IMG/VR virus record: IMGVR_UViG_3300036845_000599
Span: 1-37,416 of that record
From: a virus
Length of the DNA: 37,416 bases
Direction: 5' to 3' (one strand)
The notes below the pieces were generated by a model. It saw nothing but the letters and a program-made list of their open reading frames with translations. It was not told the origin of the DNA and ran no database searches. The position numbers and the translations under genes were made by a program. Positions 23,900-31,008 of the stretch are shown here, piece after piece. How positions within the stretch are numbered: the stretch's first letter is position 1; each line of letters begins with the position of its first letter.

Positions 23900-24217
23900 A
23901 TGCCGACTATCGAGCAGATCCGGGCAAAGATTCGACGCAATTTCCCAGACCAGACGCAGTCTGACGCGCAGCGGCAGAAGCCTCTGGCGTGGAACCGAGA
24001 GACCATGACGACGATCGTGTCGGAGTGCCGCACCTACCGGATCTCGAAGATGGAAGACCCGCAGAACAAAGGCGTGTACGGCTACACGCTGACCCTGGTG
24101 GCCACGCCCACCTCCCCGAACCGTCATCTTTGCGGACCGCTGCTGTTGCCGAAGGACTGCCGCGAGGCCGCGCAGCGCCACAAGGACGGCCTGCCCCTGC
24201 AGGCGGACCTCGCATGA
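23900..24217 (+). CDS. Unknown early protein
   Basis: 105 residues from ATG 23900, behind GGGGGA. Basic N-terminus (EQIRAKIRRNFP) and a central YRISKMEDPQNKGVYGYTLT segment. No Cys pairs, membrane segment or enzyme motif. First gene of the long rightward accessory operon; ATGA-coupled to the next. Confidence 0.55.
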   Translation: MPTIEQIRAKIRRNFPDQTQSDAQRQKPLAWNRETMTTIVSECRTYRISKMEDPQNKGVYGYTLTLVATPTSPNRHLCGPLLLPKDCREAAQRHKDGLPLQADLA

Positions 24218-24414
24218 GCGACAAGCTGGTCAACAGCCGGATCCAGAACATGACGCGCGAGGAGCTGATCCGCGAGCTGCAGAACGCCCACAGCGAGGAG
24301 TTCGTGGTCATGGGCCTGGGCTACATCACCGCCAAGGTGCCGGAGCTGCACGCCGTCGAGTGCCCGAAGATCCTCGAGGCGTGGCAGGCCTACAAGCAGG
24401 AAATGGGCAAGTGA
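24214..24414 (+). CDS. Small helical unknown protein
   Basis: 66 residues, ATG in ATGA overlap. Charged helices (MTREELIRELQNAHSEEFVV) and a Cys near the C-terminus; no motif recognised. Confidence 0.5.
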   Translation: MSDKLVNSRIQNMTREELIRELQNAHSEEFVVMGLGYITAKVPELHAVECPKILEAWQAYKQEMGK

Positions 24415-24418
24415 ACGC

Positions 24419-24700
24419 GTGACCAAGTTCCAGGAGTACATGGACCGCTTCCACCCGCACGACGAGCGATGGGTCGCCCGATGGATCTGCCCGGTGTGCG
24501 GCGCATTGGCCGAGTGGCACCTGTACTCGACCATGACCGGCCGGCCGGCGGTCCCGACGCACTGGCACGGCGACGCGGTCTACCAGTTCGTGCCCGACGA
24601 GGCGGGCCAGCGGGTACTAGACGCCGAGGCGCGCTGGGCCACCGAACGACACGCATCGCAGGAAAGGGCCCAAGAAGCCCTGAAGGACTGGCCGCTATGA
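24419..24700 (+). CDS. Zinc-ribbon-containing small protein
   Basis: 93 residues from GTG 24419. One CPVCG knuckle (residues 24-28) and nearby His residues in HWHGDAVYQF could bind zinc. The C-terminal helix is charged. DNA or protein binding is possible; no family recognised. Confidence 0.5.
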   Translation: MTKFQEYMDRFHPHDERWVARWICPVCGALAEWHLYSTMTGRPAVPTHWHGDAVYQFVPDEAGQRVLDAEARWATERHASQERAQEALKDWPL

Positions 24701-24924
24701 GCTTCGAGGAACCCGACACCACCGAGGAGCACGAGAAGCGCATCACCCGCTGCAGCTCGTGCCGGGCGATGATTATCTGGCTGCCGCACGTTCGCACCCG
24801 CAAGAACCACCCGGTCGACGCCGACACGGTGCGCCCGGAGCACTGGGACTTCGATCCGGACCTTGGCCACATCTCCCACTTTGCCACCTGCCCGAACGCG
24901 GCCCACCACCGGAAGAAACGATGA
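24697..24924 (+). CDS. Small zinc-binding-type protein
   Basis: 75 residues, ATGA overlap. CSSCRAMIIW, then a later HISHFATCPNAAHH, giving a Cys2-His/Cys pattern typical of small phage zinc-knuckle proteins. Function unknown. Start and stop both overlap neighbours by 4 bases. Confidence 0.55.
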   Translation: MSFEEPDTTEEHEKRITRCSSCRAMIIWLPHVRTRKNHPVDADTVRPEHWDFDPDLGHISHFATCPNAAHHRKKR

Positions 24925-25526
24925 CCGCTCAAGCCTACCCCCTCTCCTGGCCCGCCGGCTGGGGCCGCGTCAAGTCTCGATCGACCGGCCAGTTCACCGC
25001 CGGCGGTTCCGGGGCCGCCGGGCGCCAGCGCATCGAACTGCACCACGGCGTGGCGCGCGTGTTCGATGAGCTCGAGCGCCTGAAAGTGAAGGAGGACACG
25101 GTGATCATCTCCACCAACGTGCGCCCCTCCTTGGGTGCCCGTCAGCCCGCCACCGCGCCAACCGATCCCGGGGTCGCGGTGTACTGGACCGACAAGGCGG
25201 GCCTGTCGCGGTGTATGGCGACCGACCGCTACACCCGGGTGGCGGATAACTTGGCCGCGATCGCCGCCACCTTGGAGGCCCTGCGGGCGATCGAGCGCCA
25301 CGGCGGGGCGGAGATTCTGGACCGCGCCTTCATGGGCTTCGCCGCGCTCCCCGCTCCGGAGCAGGCGTGGGCCGTGCTCGGCGTCACGCGCACGGCCACC
25401 AAGACCGAGATCGAACGGGCGTACCGGCGCCTGGCGATGGACGCGCACCCCGACCGCGGCGGGGATCAGGAGACGATGGCCCGCTTGAACGCGGCGCGGG
25501 ACGCAGCCCTTGCCGGCGCCCCGTGA
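24921..25526 (+). CDS. J-domain (DnaJ-like) phage protein
   Basis: 201 residues; ATG in ATGA. The N-terminal 140 residues (YPLSWPAGWGRVKSR start, STNVRPSLGARQP, DPGVAVYW, DNLAAIAATLEALRAIER) match a common phage protein of unknown role. The C-terminal 55 residues are a J domain: WAVLGVTRTATKTEIERAYR, then the invariant HPD in MDAHPDRGG, then the final helix. J domains stimulate host DnaK (Hsp70), so this protein may recruit host chaperone to phage replication or assembly. It lacks the Gly/Phe and zinc regions of DnaJ. Confidence 0.8.
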   Translation: MTAQAYPLSWPAGWGRVKSRSTGQFTAGGSGAAGRQRIELHHGVARVFDELERLKVKEDTVIISTNVRPSLGARQPATAPTDPGVAVYWTDKAGLSRCMATDRYTRVADNLAAIAATLEALRAIERHGGAEILDRAFMGFAALPAPEQAWAVLGVTRTATKTEIERAYRRLAMDAHPDRGGDQETMARLNAARDAALAGAP

Positions 25527-25765
25527 CTTTTGACGACTTGGTGAACTGGATCCGCCGCCGGCGGGTGCGCAGGCATCGGGCAGCACTACAACAACTCTGG
25601 AGAGATATGCATGCTGAAGCTTACCTTGACCAAGCGGCCCGCGAAGATCGGCAAATCGATCAACACGCGCACCGAGATGCACGGGACCGACGAGGTGCCG
25701 GGCCTGGACATCCCGATCACGGGAATCCTGATCAACGAGGAGGAACTGGCGCTCCTCTGCGATGA
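25523..25765 (+). CDS. Possible overlapping basic protein
   Basis: 80 residues from GTG 25523 in a GTGA overlap with the J-domain gene. The first 35 residues (DDLVNWIRRRRVRRHRAALQ) look like a real basic helix, but the last 50 lie in another frame of the next gene and read as a GC-rich shadow. Either a short basic protein with a long overlap or an artefact. Confidence 0.3.
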   Translation: MTFDDLVNWIRRRRVRRHRAALQQLWRDMHAEAYLDQAAREDRQIDQHAHRDARDRRGAGPGHPDHGNPDQRGGTGAPLR

Positions 25766-26237
25766 ACCGACGGCGCACGCGGGCCTGTACAAGAAGGACG
25801 GCTCCTTGGGCGTGGTGCCGCGCATCGCCGCCTTCACGGAGCTTGCCATCGATCACAAGTTCGAGAACGCCACGGTACGCATGACCGGGAGCAGCATCGA
25901 GGCGGCCACCTTCTCGGGCGCGAAGATCAAGTCGATCAAACTCGGCCTGCAACCGGGCGGCCTGACCCTGGTGCACTTCACCCTGCAGGTGAACCCCGAG
26001 AACGGCATCGATGTGCCGAAGCTCTTGAACGCCAAGATCTCGATCGGCATCAAGTCGGCTGAGCTCGAGGAGGACGGCGCCGGCGATGAGCCCGAACTGC
26101 CGCTCGAGCATTCGACGCCGGAGATCCTGGACGCCATGCGCGAGGAGGAAGAGGCCACCGCCTCCGCGATGGGCCGCAAGATCGGCAACGCCGACAAGAA
26201 GGCGGCGAAGAAGAAACCGCGGCGGGACGTCAATTGA
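25611..26237 (+). CDS. Conserved phage protein, unknown function
   Basis: 208 residues from ATG 25611, preceded by GGAGAG. The N-terminal part, with a KHG/HGTDEV-type turn (INTRTEMHGTDEVPGLDIPI), resembles a protein family common near phage recombination and replication genes. The middle is beta-rich and the C-terminus is acidic then basic, ending KKAAKKKPRRDVN. Fold suggests a sheet-based binding protein. The family has no settled function as far as I know. Confidence 0.6.
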   Translation: MLKLTLTKRPAKIGKSINTRTEMHGTDEVPGLDIPITGILINEEELALLCDEPTAHAGLYKKDGSLGVVPRIAAFTELAIDHKFENATVRMTGSSIEAATFSGAKIKSIKLGLQPGGLTLVHFTLQVNPENGIDVPKLLNAKISIGIKSAELEEDGAGDEPELPLEHSTPEILDAMREEEEATASAMGRKIGNADKKAAKKKPRRDVN

Positions 26238-26497
26238 GCGCCGTCTGGAAGTACCCGCTCGCCATGACCGGCGTGCAGGACGTGGAGCTGCCCGAGGGCT
26301 CCGGAATCCTGGCCGTGCAACCGCAGGGCACCGGGGTGTGCCTGTGGGCCTTCGTGCATCCGGAGCGCCCGAAGGTCAAGCGTGAGATCCTGATCTTCGG
26401 CACCGGCCATGAGATACCGGAGCACCTGGTGCTCACCCACCTGGAAACCTTCCAGATGGGGCCGCTCGTGTTCCACGCCTTCGAGCGTGGCCGATGA
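26234..26497 (+). CDS. Small conserved phage protein (DUF7352-like)
   Basis: 87 residues from TTG 26234 (TTGA overlap). WKYPLAMTGVQDVELPEGSG, then a VQPQGTGVCLWAFVHP strand, IFGTGHEIP and VFHAFERG near the end, the layout of a small beta-rich protein seen widely in phage early regions (DUF7352 by memory). Function unknown. Confidence 0.6.
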   Translation: MSAVWKYPLAMTGVQDVELPEGSGILAVQPQGTGVCLWAFVHPERPKVKREILIFGTGHEIPEHLVLTHLETFQMGPLVFHAFERGR

Positions 26498-26814
26498 GCC
26501 CGCAGAACGAGGACGGCTCGGAGTACATCGACCAGGAGACCGCGCAAGCACTCGCGGCCCGGGTCGATGACCTCAACAACGACTTGAACCAGGCGCGCCA
26601 GCTCGCCGGGCGCATCTACAACCGCCTGCAGGCCTCGGACGTGCCGCGCGGGCCCTGGCACGGGGAGATCTCCTCCTGGATGGCCCCCGTGACCAAGGCG
26701 GCGCAGAAGTACGGCCGCAGGCTCCTGCCGTGTGTGGTGGAGGGGTGCGGCCGGGAGCGGGTCAACCAGCACTTCTGCCAGCACCACATCGACCTGTGGA
26801 ACCTGCCCGGATGA
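26494..26814 (+). CDS. Small protein with C-terminal zinc finger
   Basis: 106 residues, ATGA overlap. N-terminal acidic helix with a DDLNNDLNQARQLAGRI heptad-like part. C-terminal CVVEGCGRERVNQHFCQHH gives Cys2-Cys-His ligands for a zinc finger. Possibly nucleic-acid binding. No family named. Confidence 0.55.
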   Translation: MSPQNEDGSEYIDQETAQALAARVDDLNNDLNQARQLAGRIYNRLQASDVPRGPWHGEISSWMAPVTKAAQKYGRRLLPCVVEGCGRERVNQHFCQHHIDLWNLPG

Positions 26815-27179
26815 CCGAGCGGATGAACTTGGAGCAGTTCCGCGCCGCGGTGGGCCTGCGCGGCCGCTCGGCGAAGTACGACAACCAGAAGGCCGTGGTG
26901 GGGGATCGCAAGTTCGACAGCAAGTTGGAGGCCCTGCGCTTCATCTACTGGGAGAACCTGTGGCGGGCGAAAGCCATCCACTACTTCCTGACCCAGGTGC
27001 CTTTCCGGCTGCCCGGGGGTATTGTCTACCGCCTCGATTTTCTCATCGTGCATCTGGACGGCCCGCCCACCTACGAGGACACCAAGGGGGTGCTCACGCG
27101 GGTGTCCACCAACAAGATCAAACAGGTCGAGGAGATCTACCGCATCAAGATCGACCTCGTGAAGAAGGGGAAAACATGA
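26811..27179 (+). CDS. DUF1064 / PD-(D/E)XK nuclease-like protein
   Basis: 122 residues; ATG 26811. KYDNQKAVVGDRKFDSKLEA opens the fold, QVPFRLPGGIVYRLDFLIVH supplies the conserved D, and YEDTKGVLTR gives the E/D-x-K element, the order of the PD-(D/E)XK fold. DUF1064 proteins are predicted Holliday-junction resolvases or single-strand-specific nucleases in phages. It would act on phage DNA during recombination or packaging. Confidence 0.7.
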   Translation: MTERMNLEQFRAAVGLRGRSAKYDNQKAVVGDRKFDSKLEALRFIYWENLWRAKAIHYFLTQVPFRLPGGIVYRLDFLIVHLDGPPTYEDTKGVLTRVSTNKIKQVEEIYRIKIDLVKKGKT

Positions 27180-27385
27180 ACGTCAATGCGAACGGCGAGG
27201 ACACCGAGTTCGAGGACTGGTCCCACCCGACCTCCCCCCGCGCGGTGTACCTGCCGCACGGCCGCTTCACCTTCAAGAGCGTCGCCGTCGGGCTCTTAGT
27301 CACGGCCTTCACCGTCGGCGCGATCGCCATGTGCTGGCAGATCGGCGCCATCGTGCACGCGGCCTGGCGGGCGCGCTTCGGATGA
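27176..27385 (+). CDS. Small single-pass membrane protein
   Basis: 69 residues, ATGA overlap. Acidic N-terminus, then one transmembrane helix (SVAVGLLVTAFTVGAIAMCW) and a short C-terminal tail. It directly precedes the heptose-isomerase gene and may sit in the inner membrane. Role unknown. Confidence 0.55.
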   Translation: MNVNANGEDTEFEDWSHPTSPRAVYLPHGRFTFKSVAVGLLVTAFTVGAIAMCWQIGAIVHAAWRARFG

Positions 27386-27939
27386 GCCGCGACTGGATCG
27401 ACGCGGTGGCGGAGCACTCCGACCTGGTGGCGGCGTTGTCCGCGGTGCTGGCCTCGCAGCTCGACCCGGCCATCTCCATGCTCGCCTACGCTCTGGTCGA
27501 GGGGCACAAGATCCTCACCTGCGGCAACGGCGGGAGCGCCGGCGATGCCTCGCACCTGGCCACCGAGCTCTGCGTGCGCTACGTCAAGGACCGCAAGGCC
27601 CACCCGGCCTTGTCCTTGGCGGCCGACGCCGGGATCCTGACCGCGGCGGCGAACGACTACGGCTACCAGGCGGTGTTCGCCCGCCAGGTCGAGGCCTACG
27701 GACGCCCCGGGGACGTGCTGGTCGCCTTCTCGACCTCCGGGCGCTCCAAGAACGTGCTCGAGGCGATCGGCCGGGCGAAGCTCGCGGGCTTAGGCACCTT
27801 GGGCATCTGCGGCGCCCACCCGCTCTCCTGCGATGTCGATATCTGCATCCCCTCGACCTCGACGGCGCGCATCCAGGAATGCACGCTGCTGGTCCTCCAC
27901 CTGATCGTTGAAGCCCTCGAGGAGCGCCTACCGCCATGA
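27382..27939 (+). CDS. gmhA: GmhA-like sedoheptulose-7-phosphate isomerase
   Basis: 185 residues (bacterial GmhA is about 190), ATG 27382 in ATGA. SIS-domain isomerase motifs: CGNGGSAGDASHLATELC (48-64), NDYGYQAVFARQVEAYG (91-107), STSGRSKNVL (117-126) and ARIQE (162-166). The zinc ligands of GmhA keep their spacing: His58, Glu62, Gln165 and His173. GmhA converts sedoheptulose 7-phosphate to D-glycero-D-manno-heptose 7-phosphate, the first step to ADP-heptose. It heads a group of heptose genes (kinase 28628, adenylyltransferase 30011), each coupled to unrelated small genes. Confidence 0.9.
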   Translation: MSRDWIDAVAEHSDLVAALSAVLASQLDPAISMLAYALVEGHKILTCGNGGSAGDASHLATELCVRYVKDRKAHPALSLAADAGILTAAANDYGYQAVFARQVEAYGRPGDVLVAFSTSGRSKNVLEAIGRAKLAGLGTLGICGAHPLSCDVDICIPSTSTARIQECTLLVLHLIVEALEERLPP

Positions 27940-28631
27940 TCATCGTTTGCGACACCTGCCACGAGGAGTTCGAGCAGGAGGCCTTCAAGGGCCACCCGTG
28001 CGCCCCGCCCAGCGACGAGCCGCCGGCCGAAGCCCCCCACAACATCCCCGGGGCGGGTGCGCTCGGCCAGTCTGCGGAGAGCTTCGAGGCCCACCGGATC
28101 AGCGCCTTGGCCGCCTCCGGGCCGCTCCCGGCCGTGGTGGTCAAACCCCCACACGAGCTCGCGCTCAAGGACGAGGCGAAACGCATGGCGATTCTGGCGA
28201 AGCCGTTCTTGGATGAGATTCGCCGGGGCTTGACGACCGAGGTGGATACGCTCCGCCAGGACATCGCCGACTCGAACCGCCTCTTGAAGCACCTGGACGT
28301 GCCCCTCGAGCAGGTGGCCGACTCCCACGAGCGCGCCGCGTCCTCCTTCGAGAACCTGCGCGCGGAGATCCGCAGCGTCTCGGATCGCCTGGGCGCCGTG
28401 GAGGGGGTGATCGATACCGCCGGCCTCACCGCCGCGATGTCTGCGGCCGAGGAGCGCATGGCCTCGCTCGCGGCCGCCATCCGGATCCAGTTCACCGAGA
28501 CCTCGAAGAACATGGCCGAGGTCTTGAAGCTCCTGCAGAACTTGCAAGAGCGCGACATCGACCGTACCCGGGTGCGCATCAAGCGGGCGAGCCGCCGCGC
28601 GGTGAATAAGCACCGGGCCGTGCCCGCGTGA
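27936..28631 (+). CDS. Coiled-coil protein with N-terminal zinc ribbon
   Basis: 231 residues; ATG 27936 in ATGA. CDTCHEEFEQEAFKGHPC (5-22) supplies Cys/His ligands. A Pro-rich link follows, and about 90-215 is one long helical region with Leu/Ile heptads (ADSNRLLKHLDVPLEQVA). The basic C-terminus ends RRAVNKHRAVPA. Lies between the isomerase and kinase genes but shows no sugar-enzyme motif. May be a DNA- or complex-binding protein. Confidence 0.55.
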   Translation: MIIVCDTCHEEFEQEAFKGHPCAPPSDEPPAEAPHNIPGAGALGQSAESFEAHRISALAASGPLPAVVVKPPHELALKDEAKRMAILAKPFLDEIRRGLTTEVDTLRQDIADSNRLLKHLDVPLEQVADSHERAASSFENLRAEIRSVSDRLGAVEGVIDTAGLTAAMSAAEERMASLAAAIRIQFTETSKNMAEVLKLLQNLQERDIDRTRVRIKRASRRAVNKHRAVPA

Positions 28632-29467
28632 TGAGCGCCGTGCGCTTGAAGAACGCCGTGCTGGTGGAGATCGTCAAGGCGATGCACGGGGTGTGTGTCG
28701 CGGTCTTAGGCGACCCCATGCTCGACTACTACCACTTCGGCCGGGTCGAGCGCTTGTCCCCGGAGGCGCCGTGCCCGATCTTCGTCGAGGAGAAGCTGGA
28801 CCTGCGCGACGGCGGCGCCCACAACGTGGCGGCGAATCTTGCCGGCCTCGGGTGTCACGTCATCCAAATCTTCCCGCCGCCGCCCTGGACCATGAAGCAC
28901 CGATATCTCGTCGGCGCCCACCAGCTCTTCCGGATCGACCGCGACAAGGACCACAGCCAGCAGACGCACGACGGTGCGCCGAAGGAGGGGGACTGGCGCG
29001 CGCTCGTCATCTCCGATTACGCCAAGGGCTGGTGCACCACCGATCGGTGCCAGGAGTGGATCGCCCAGGCGAAGGCCAAGGGCGTGCCGGTGATTGTGGA
29101 CCCGAAGGGCACGGCCTGGGGGAAGTACCACGGTGCCACCTTCATCTGCCCGAACGAGGCGGAGTACCAGGCGGTCGACAAGACCCAATACGTGGAGGGG
29201 CGGAACATCCTCCACAAGCGCGGTGCCGCGGGCATCGAGCTGCACCTGAAGGACAGCAACGAGGTCGCGCAGCTCGAGCACCAGGCGAAGCACGTGTACG
29301 ACGTGACCGGCGCCGGCGACACCGTGGTCGCGGTGTTCGCGGCCGCCCAGGCGGTCGGCTGCTCGGCCTGGCACGCGGCGAGCCTCGCCAACATCGCCGC
29401 CGGCGTGGTGGTCGGCCAGGTGGGCACCTTCCCAATCAGCGCTGCAGCGCTCCTTGCGGAGCTCTAG
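28628..29467 (+). CDS. hldA: HldA-like heptose-7-phosphate kinase (RfaE domain I)
   Basis: 279 residues; GTG 28628 in GTGA, or ATG 28631. PfkB/ribokinase fold with RfaE-type signatures: GDPMLDYYHFGRVERLSPEA (28-47), GGAHNVAANLAGLG (62-75), VDPKGTAWGKYHGATFICPN (157-176) and VTGAGDTVVA (226-235) with catalytic Asp231. It would phosphorylate heptose 7-phosphate at C1. Compared with about 315 residues in bacterial domain I, roughly 35 are missing between residues 75 and 95, where the family has its GVVGDD-type segment and part of the lid. This is the separate-kinase (HldA) layout rather than fused HldE. Confidence 0.85.
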   Translation: MMSAVRLKNAVLVEIVKAMHGVCVAVLGDPMLDYYHFGRVERLSPEAPCPIFVEEKLDLRDGGAHNVAANLAGLGCHVIQIFPPPPWTMKHRYLVGAHQLFRIDRDKDHSQQTHDGAPKEGDWRALVISDYAKGWCTTDRCQEWIAQAKAKGVPVIVDPKGTAWGKYHGATFICPNEAEYQAVDKTQYVEGRNILHKRGAAGIELHLKDSNEVAQLEHQAKHVYDVTGAGDTVVAVFAAAQAVGCSAWHAASLANIAAGVVVGQVGTFPISAAALLAEL

Positions 29468-29469
29468 AG

Positions 29470-29697
29470 ATGGCGATGAAGGCGGTGATGAGCCCAGATA
29501 TCGAGCGACGGCGCTCGCTCCTGGCCGCGCTCGAGGCGAAGCCCGCCGCCAAACCCGAAGAGCGAATCGCGGTGAACGGCCCGTGCCGGCTCACCAAGAA
29601 GGAACGGCGGGCCGGGGAGACCAAGGCGTTTCGCAACCGGCGCGAGAAGAGCCGCAAAAAAGCAAAACTGGCGAAGGCCTCGAGGAAGCGCAAATGA
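29470..29697 (+). CDS. Small highly basic protein
   Basis: 75 residues from ATG 29470. The C-terminus is very Lys/Arg-rich (TKKERRAGETKAF, then KSRKKAKLAKASRKRK). Likely binds nucleic acid; no family recognised. Lies between the kinase and adenylyltransferase genes without any sugar-related motif. Confidence 0.5.
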   Translation: MAMKAVMSPDIERRRSLLAALEAKPAAKPEERIAVNGPCRLTKKERRAGETKAFRNRREKSRKKAKLAKASRKRK

Positions 29698-30014
29698 GTG
29701 ACCTGATCGGACTCGATCGAGTGTTGGACGACATCAAGCGAAAGCGCCAGCGCCAGGTGGTGGTGCACCGCTGGACCCGGGCGCATGACGACACGCACAC
29801 CGAGGGCGAGCTCGGCCGCGGCGCGATCACCTTCATCCAAGCGGCGTACATGACGGAGCTCGGCCTCAATCGGGAGGAGCTGCCGGTGTTCTGGCCCTTC
29901 GACTGGGTGGAGGGTGAGGGCAAACCGAACATCGACCAGCCGCGGCGCGAATTGCTGGTCAACGCCGCGGCGCTGCTCGTGGCCGAGCTCGAGCGTCTGG
30001 ACCGAATCCCATGA
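29694..30014 (+). CDS. Small acidic/mixed protein, unknown
   Basis: 106 residues, ATGA overlap. Basic first third, then acidic with a DWVEGEGKPNIDQPRRELLV segment and a C-terminal helix of Leu/Ala/Glu (LLVNAAALLVAELERL), of a type seen in phage proteins of unknown role that help nucleotide or DNA metabolism. No catalytic motif recognised. Confidence 0.5.
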   Translation: MSDLIGLDRVLDDIKRKRQRQVVVHRWTRAHDDTHTEGELGRGAITFIQAAYMTELGLNREELPVFWPFDWVEGEGKPNIDQPRRELLVNAAALLVAELERLDRIP

Positions 30015-30454
30015 AGGTGGGGCTGTGCACCGGCTGCTTCGATCTCCTGCACGAGGGGCACCTGTATTTCCTCGAGCAGGCGACGGACGCGTGCGACTAT
30101 CTGGTGGTGGCGGTCAACTCCGACCGCTCGGTGGCGCGCTTGAAGGGACCGGGGCGCCCTGTGCATAACTTGCAGGACCGGCTCTACAACCTCATGGCGC
30201 GCGCCCCCGGGGCGGGCGCCTTCGTCCCCTTCGACGGCGATCATGAGCGGCTGATCATGTGCGTGCGCCCCGATGTGGTCATCAAGGGATACGATCACGG
30301 CACGGTGAACGAGGAGGTCTACGCCGCCCGCCGGCCGGGCTGGAAGGACCAGGCACACGGCATGGATATAATCCCAGTGGTGCGTGCGAAACATCTCAAA
30401 GGCTACTCGACTACCTTGCAAATCGCGCAAGCGATGGGTAAAACGAACGCGTGA
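30011..30454 (+). CDS. hldC: HldC-like adenylyltransferase (RfaE domain II)
   Basis: 147 residues, near the usual 150-160. A cytidylyltransferase-superfamily enzyme: GCFDLLHEGH (8-17) with the HxGH motif, VNSDRSVARLKGPGRP (35-50), VIKGYDHGT and the family-specific GYSTT (131-135). It would join heptose-1-phosphate to AMP from ATP, giving ADP-heptose. The usual KGGDY is KGYDH. Encoded separately from the kinase, as in the HldA/HldC arrangement. ATG 30011 overlaps the previous stop by 4 bases. GmhB phosphatase and HldD epimerase are absent from the window, so host enzymes may fill those steps. Confidence 0.9.
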   Translation: MKVGLCTGCFDLLHEGHLYFLEQATDACDYLVVAVNSDRSVARLKGPGRPVHNLQDRLYNLMARAPGAGAFVPFDGDHERLIMCVRPDVVIKGYDHGTVNEEVYAARRPGWKDQAHGMDIIPVVRAKHLKGYSTTLQIAQAMGKTNA

Positions 30455-30687
30455 AACCGAACGCCATGCACCGCCTCGCCCACCGCGGCACCCACGCCGG
30501 GTGCTGTGCCAAGGGCTGGGAGACGGTGCCGAAGGTGACCGGCGACCCCGACTTCGACGCGACCATCATGCACCGGAAGAACCGCGACATGCCGGCGCGC
30601 CTGGCGCAGCACCTCGCCATCCCGGCCGTGACCTATGGGCCGCGCACGAGCTACCACAGCTATTCGGCGAATCACGGCGATGACTGA
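30451..30687 (+). CDS. Small His-rich unknown protein
   Basis: 78 residues from GTG 30451 (GTGA). Contains THAGCCAKGWE and a C-terminal SYHSYSANHGDD; no motif I can name. Could be an assembly or metal-binding factor. Confidence 0.45.
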   Translation: MKPNAMHRLAHRGTHAGCCAKGWETVPKVTGDPDFDATIMHRKNRDMPARLAQHLAIPAVTYGPRTSYHSYSANHGDD

Positions 30688-30862
30688 CAGCGACATCGAG
30701 AACGTCTACAAGTCGAATCTCGGGGTCTCGCACTATGCGGGCCTGCGGGCCGTCTACGATGCCGGCTACGCCGATGCCTTGGGCAGCTTGACCCCGCCGA
30801 GCACGGATGTGTCGCAGGCCGCGAGTGCCCCGCAGACCGACGCCACGATTGTCACCCCATGA
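30680..30862 (+). CDS. Small unknown protein, end of the accessory operon
   Basis: 60 residues from ATG 30680, overlapping the previous gene by 8 bases. The NVYKSNLGVSHYAGLRAVYD part is well formed; the last 25 residues are Ser/Thr/Pro/Ala-rich and disordered. Two hairpins follow. Confidence 0.45.
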   Translation: MTDSDIENVYKSNLGVSHYAGLRAVYDAGYADALGSLTPPSTDVSQAASAPQTDATIVTP

Positions 30863-30882
30863 AGCTCATACACCACCACGTT

Positions 30883-30911
30883 ATTTAACCCCGAGAGAAC
30901 CGGGGTTAAAT
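30883..30911 (+). terminator. 11-bp hairpin downstream of the accessory operon
   Basis: Perfect 11-bp stem ATTTAACCCCG/CGGGGTTAAAT around a 7-base loop, 20 bases after the stop at 30862. No T-run follows, so it may be a Rho-dependent or partial terminator or an mRNA-end protector. Confidence 0.6.
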
Positions 30912-30916
30912 CGGGA

Positions 30917-30936
30917 GGGGGAGGGCAACCTCCCCC
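30917..30936 (+). terminator. 8-bp GC hairpin with GCAA tetraloop
   Basis: Perfect stem GGGGGAGG/CCTCCCCC closed by GCAA, a stable GNRA loop, 5 bases after the first hairpin. The pair together probably separates the accessory operon from the packaging module, or forms a structured leader for the gene at 31009. Confidence 0.55.
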
Positions 30937-31008
30937 GTCCCTCAAACCCCACCTATACTGTGTTCCACACGCAGTTTTCCCCCTCGGGGCAGCAGCAGGA
31001 GAAGAACG

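Noticed and set aside
24390-26111. A 573-codon open frame on the minus strand.
   Set aside because: It lies opposite several well-supported rightward genes, has Arg/Gly/Ala/Val-rich shadow composition and no motif. It reflects high GC, which removes stop codons.
27696-28613. Minus-strand open frame opposite the isomerase and coiled-coil genes.
   Set aside because: Opposite clear GmhA motifs; low-complexity Arg/Gly-rich product.
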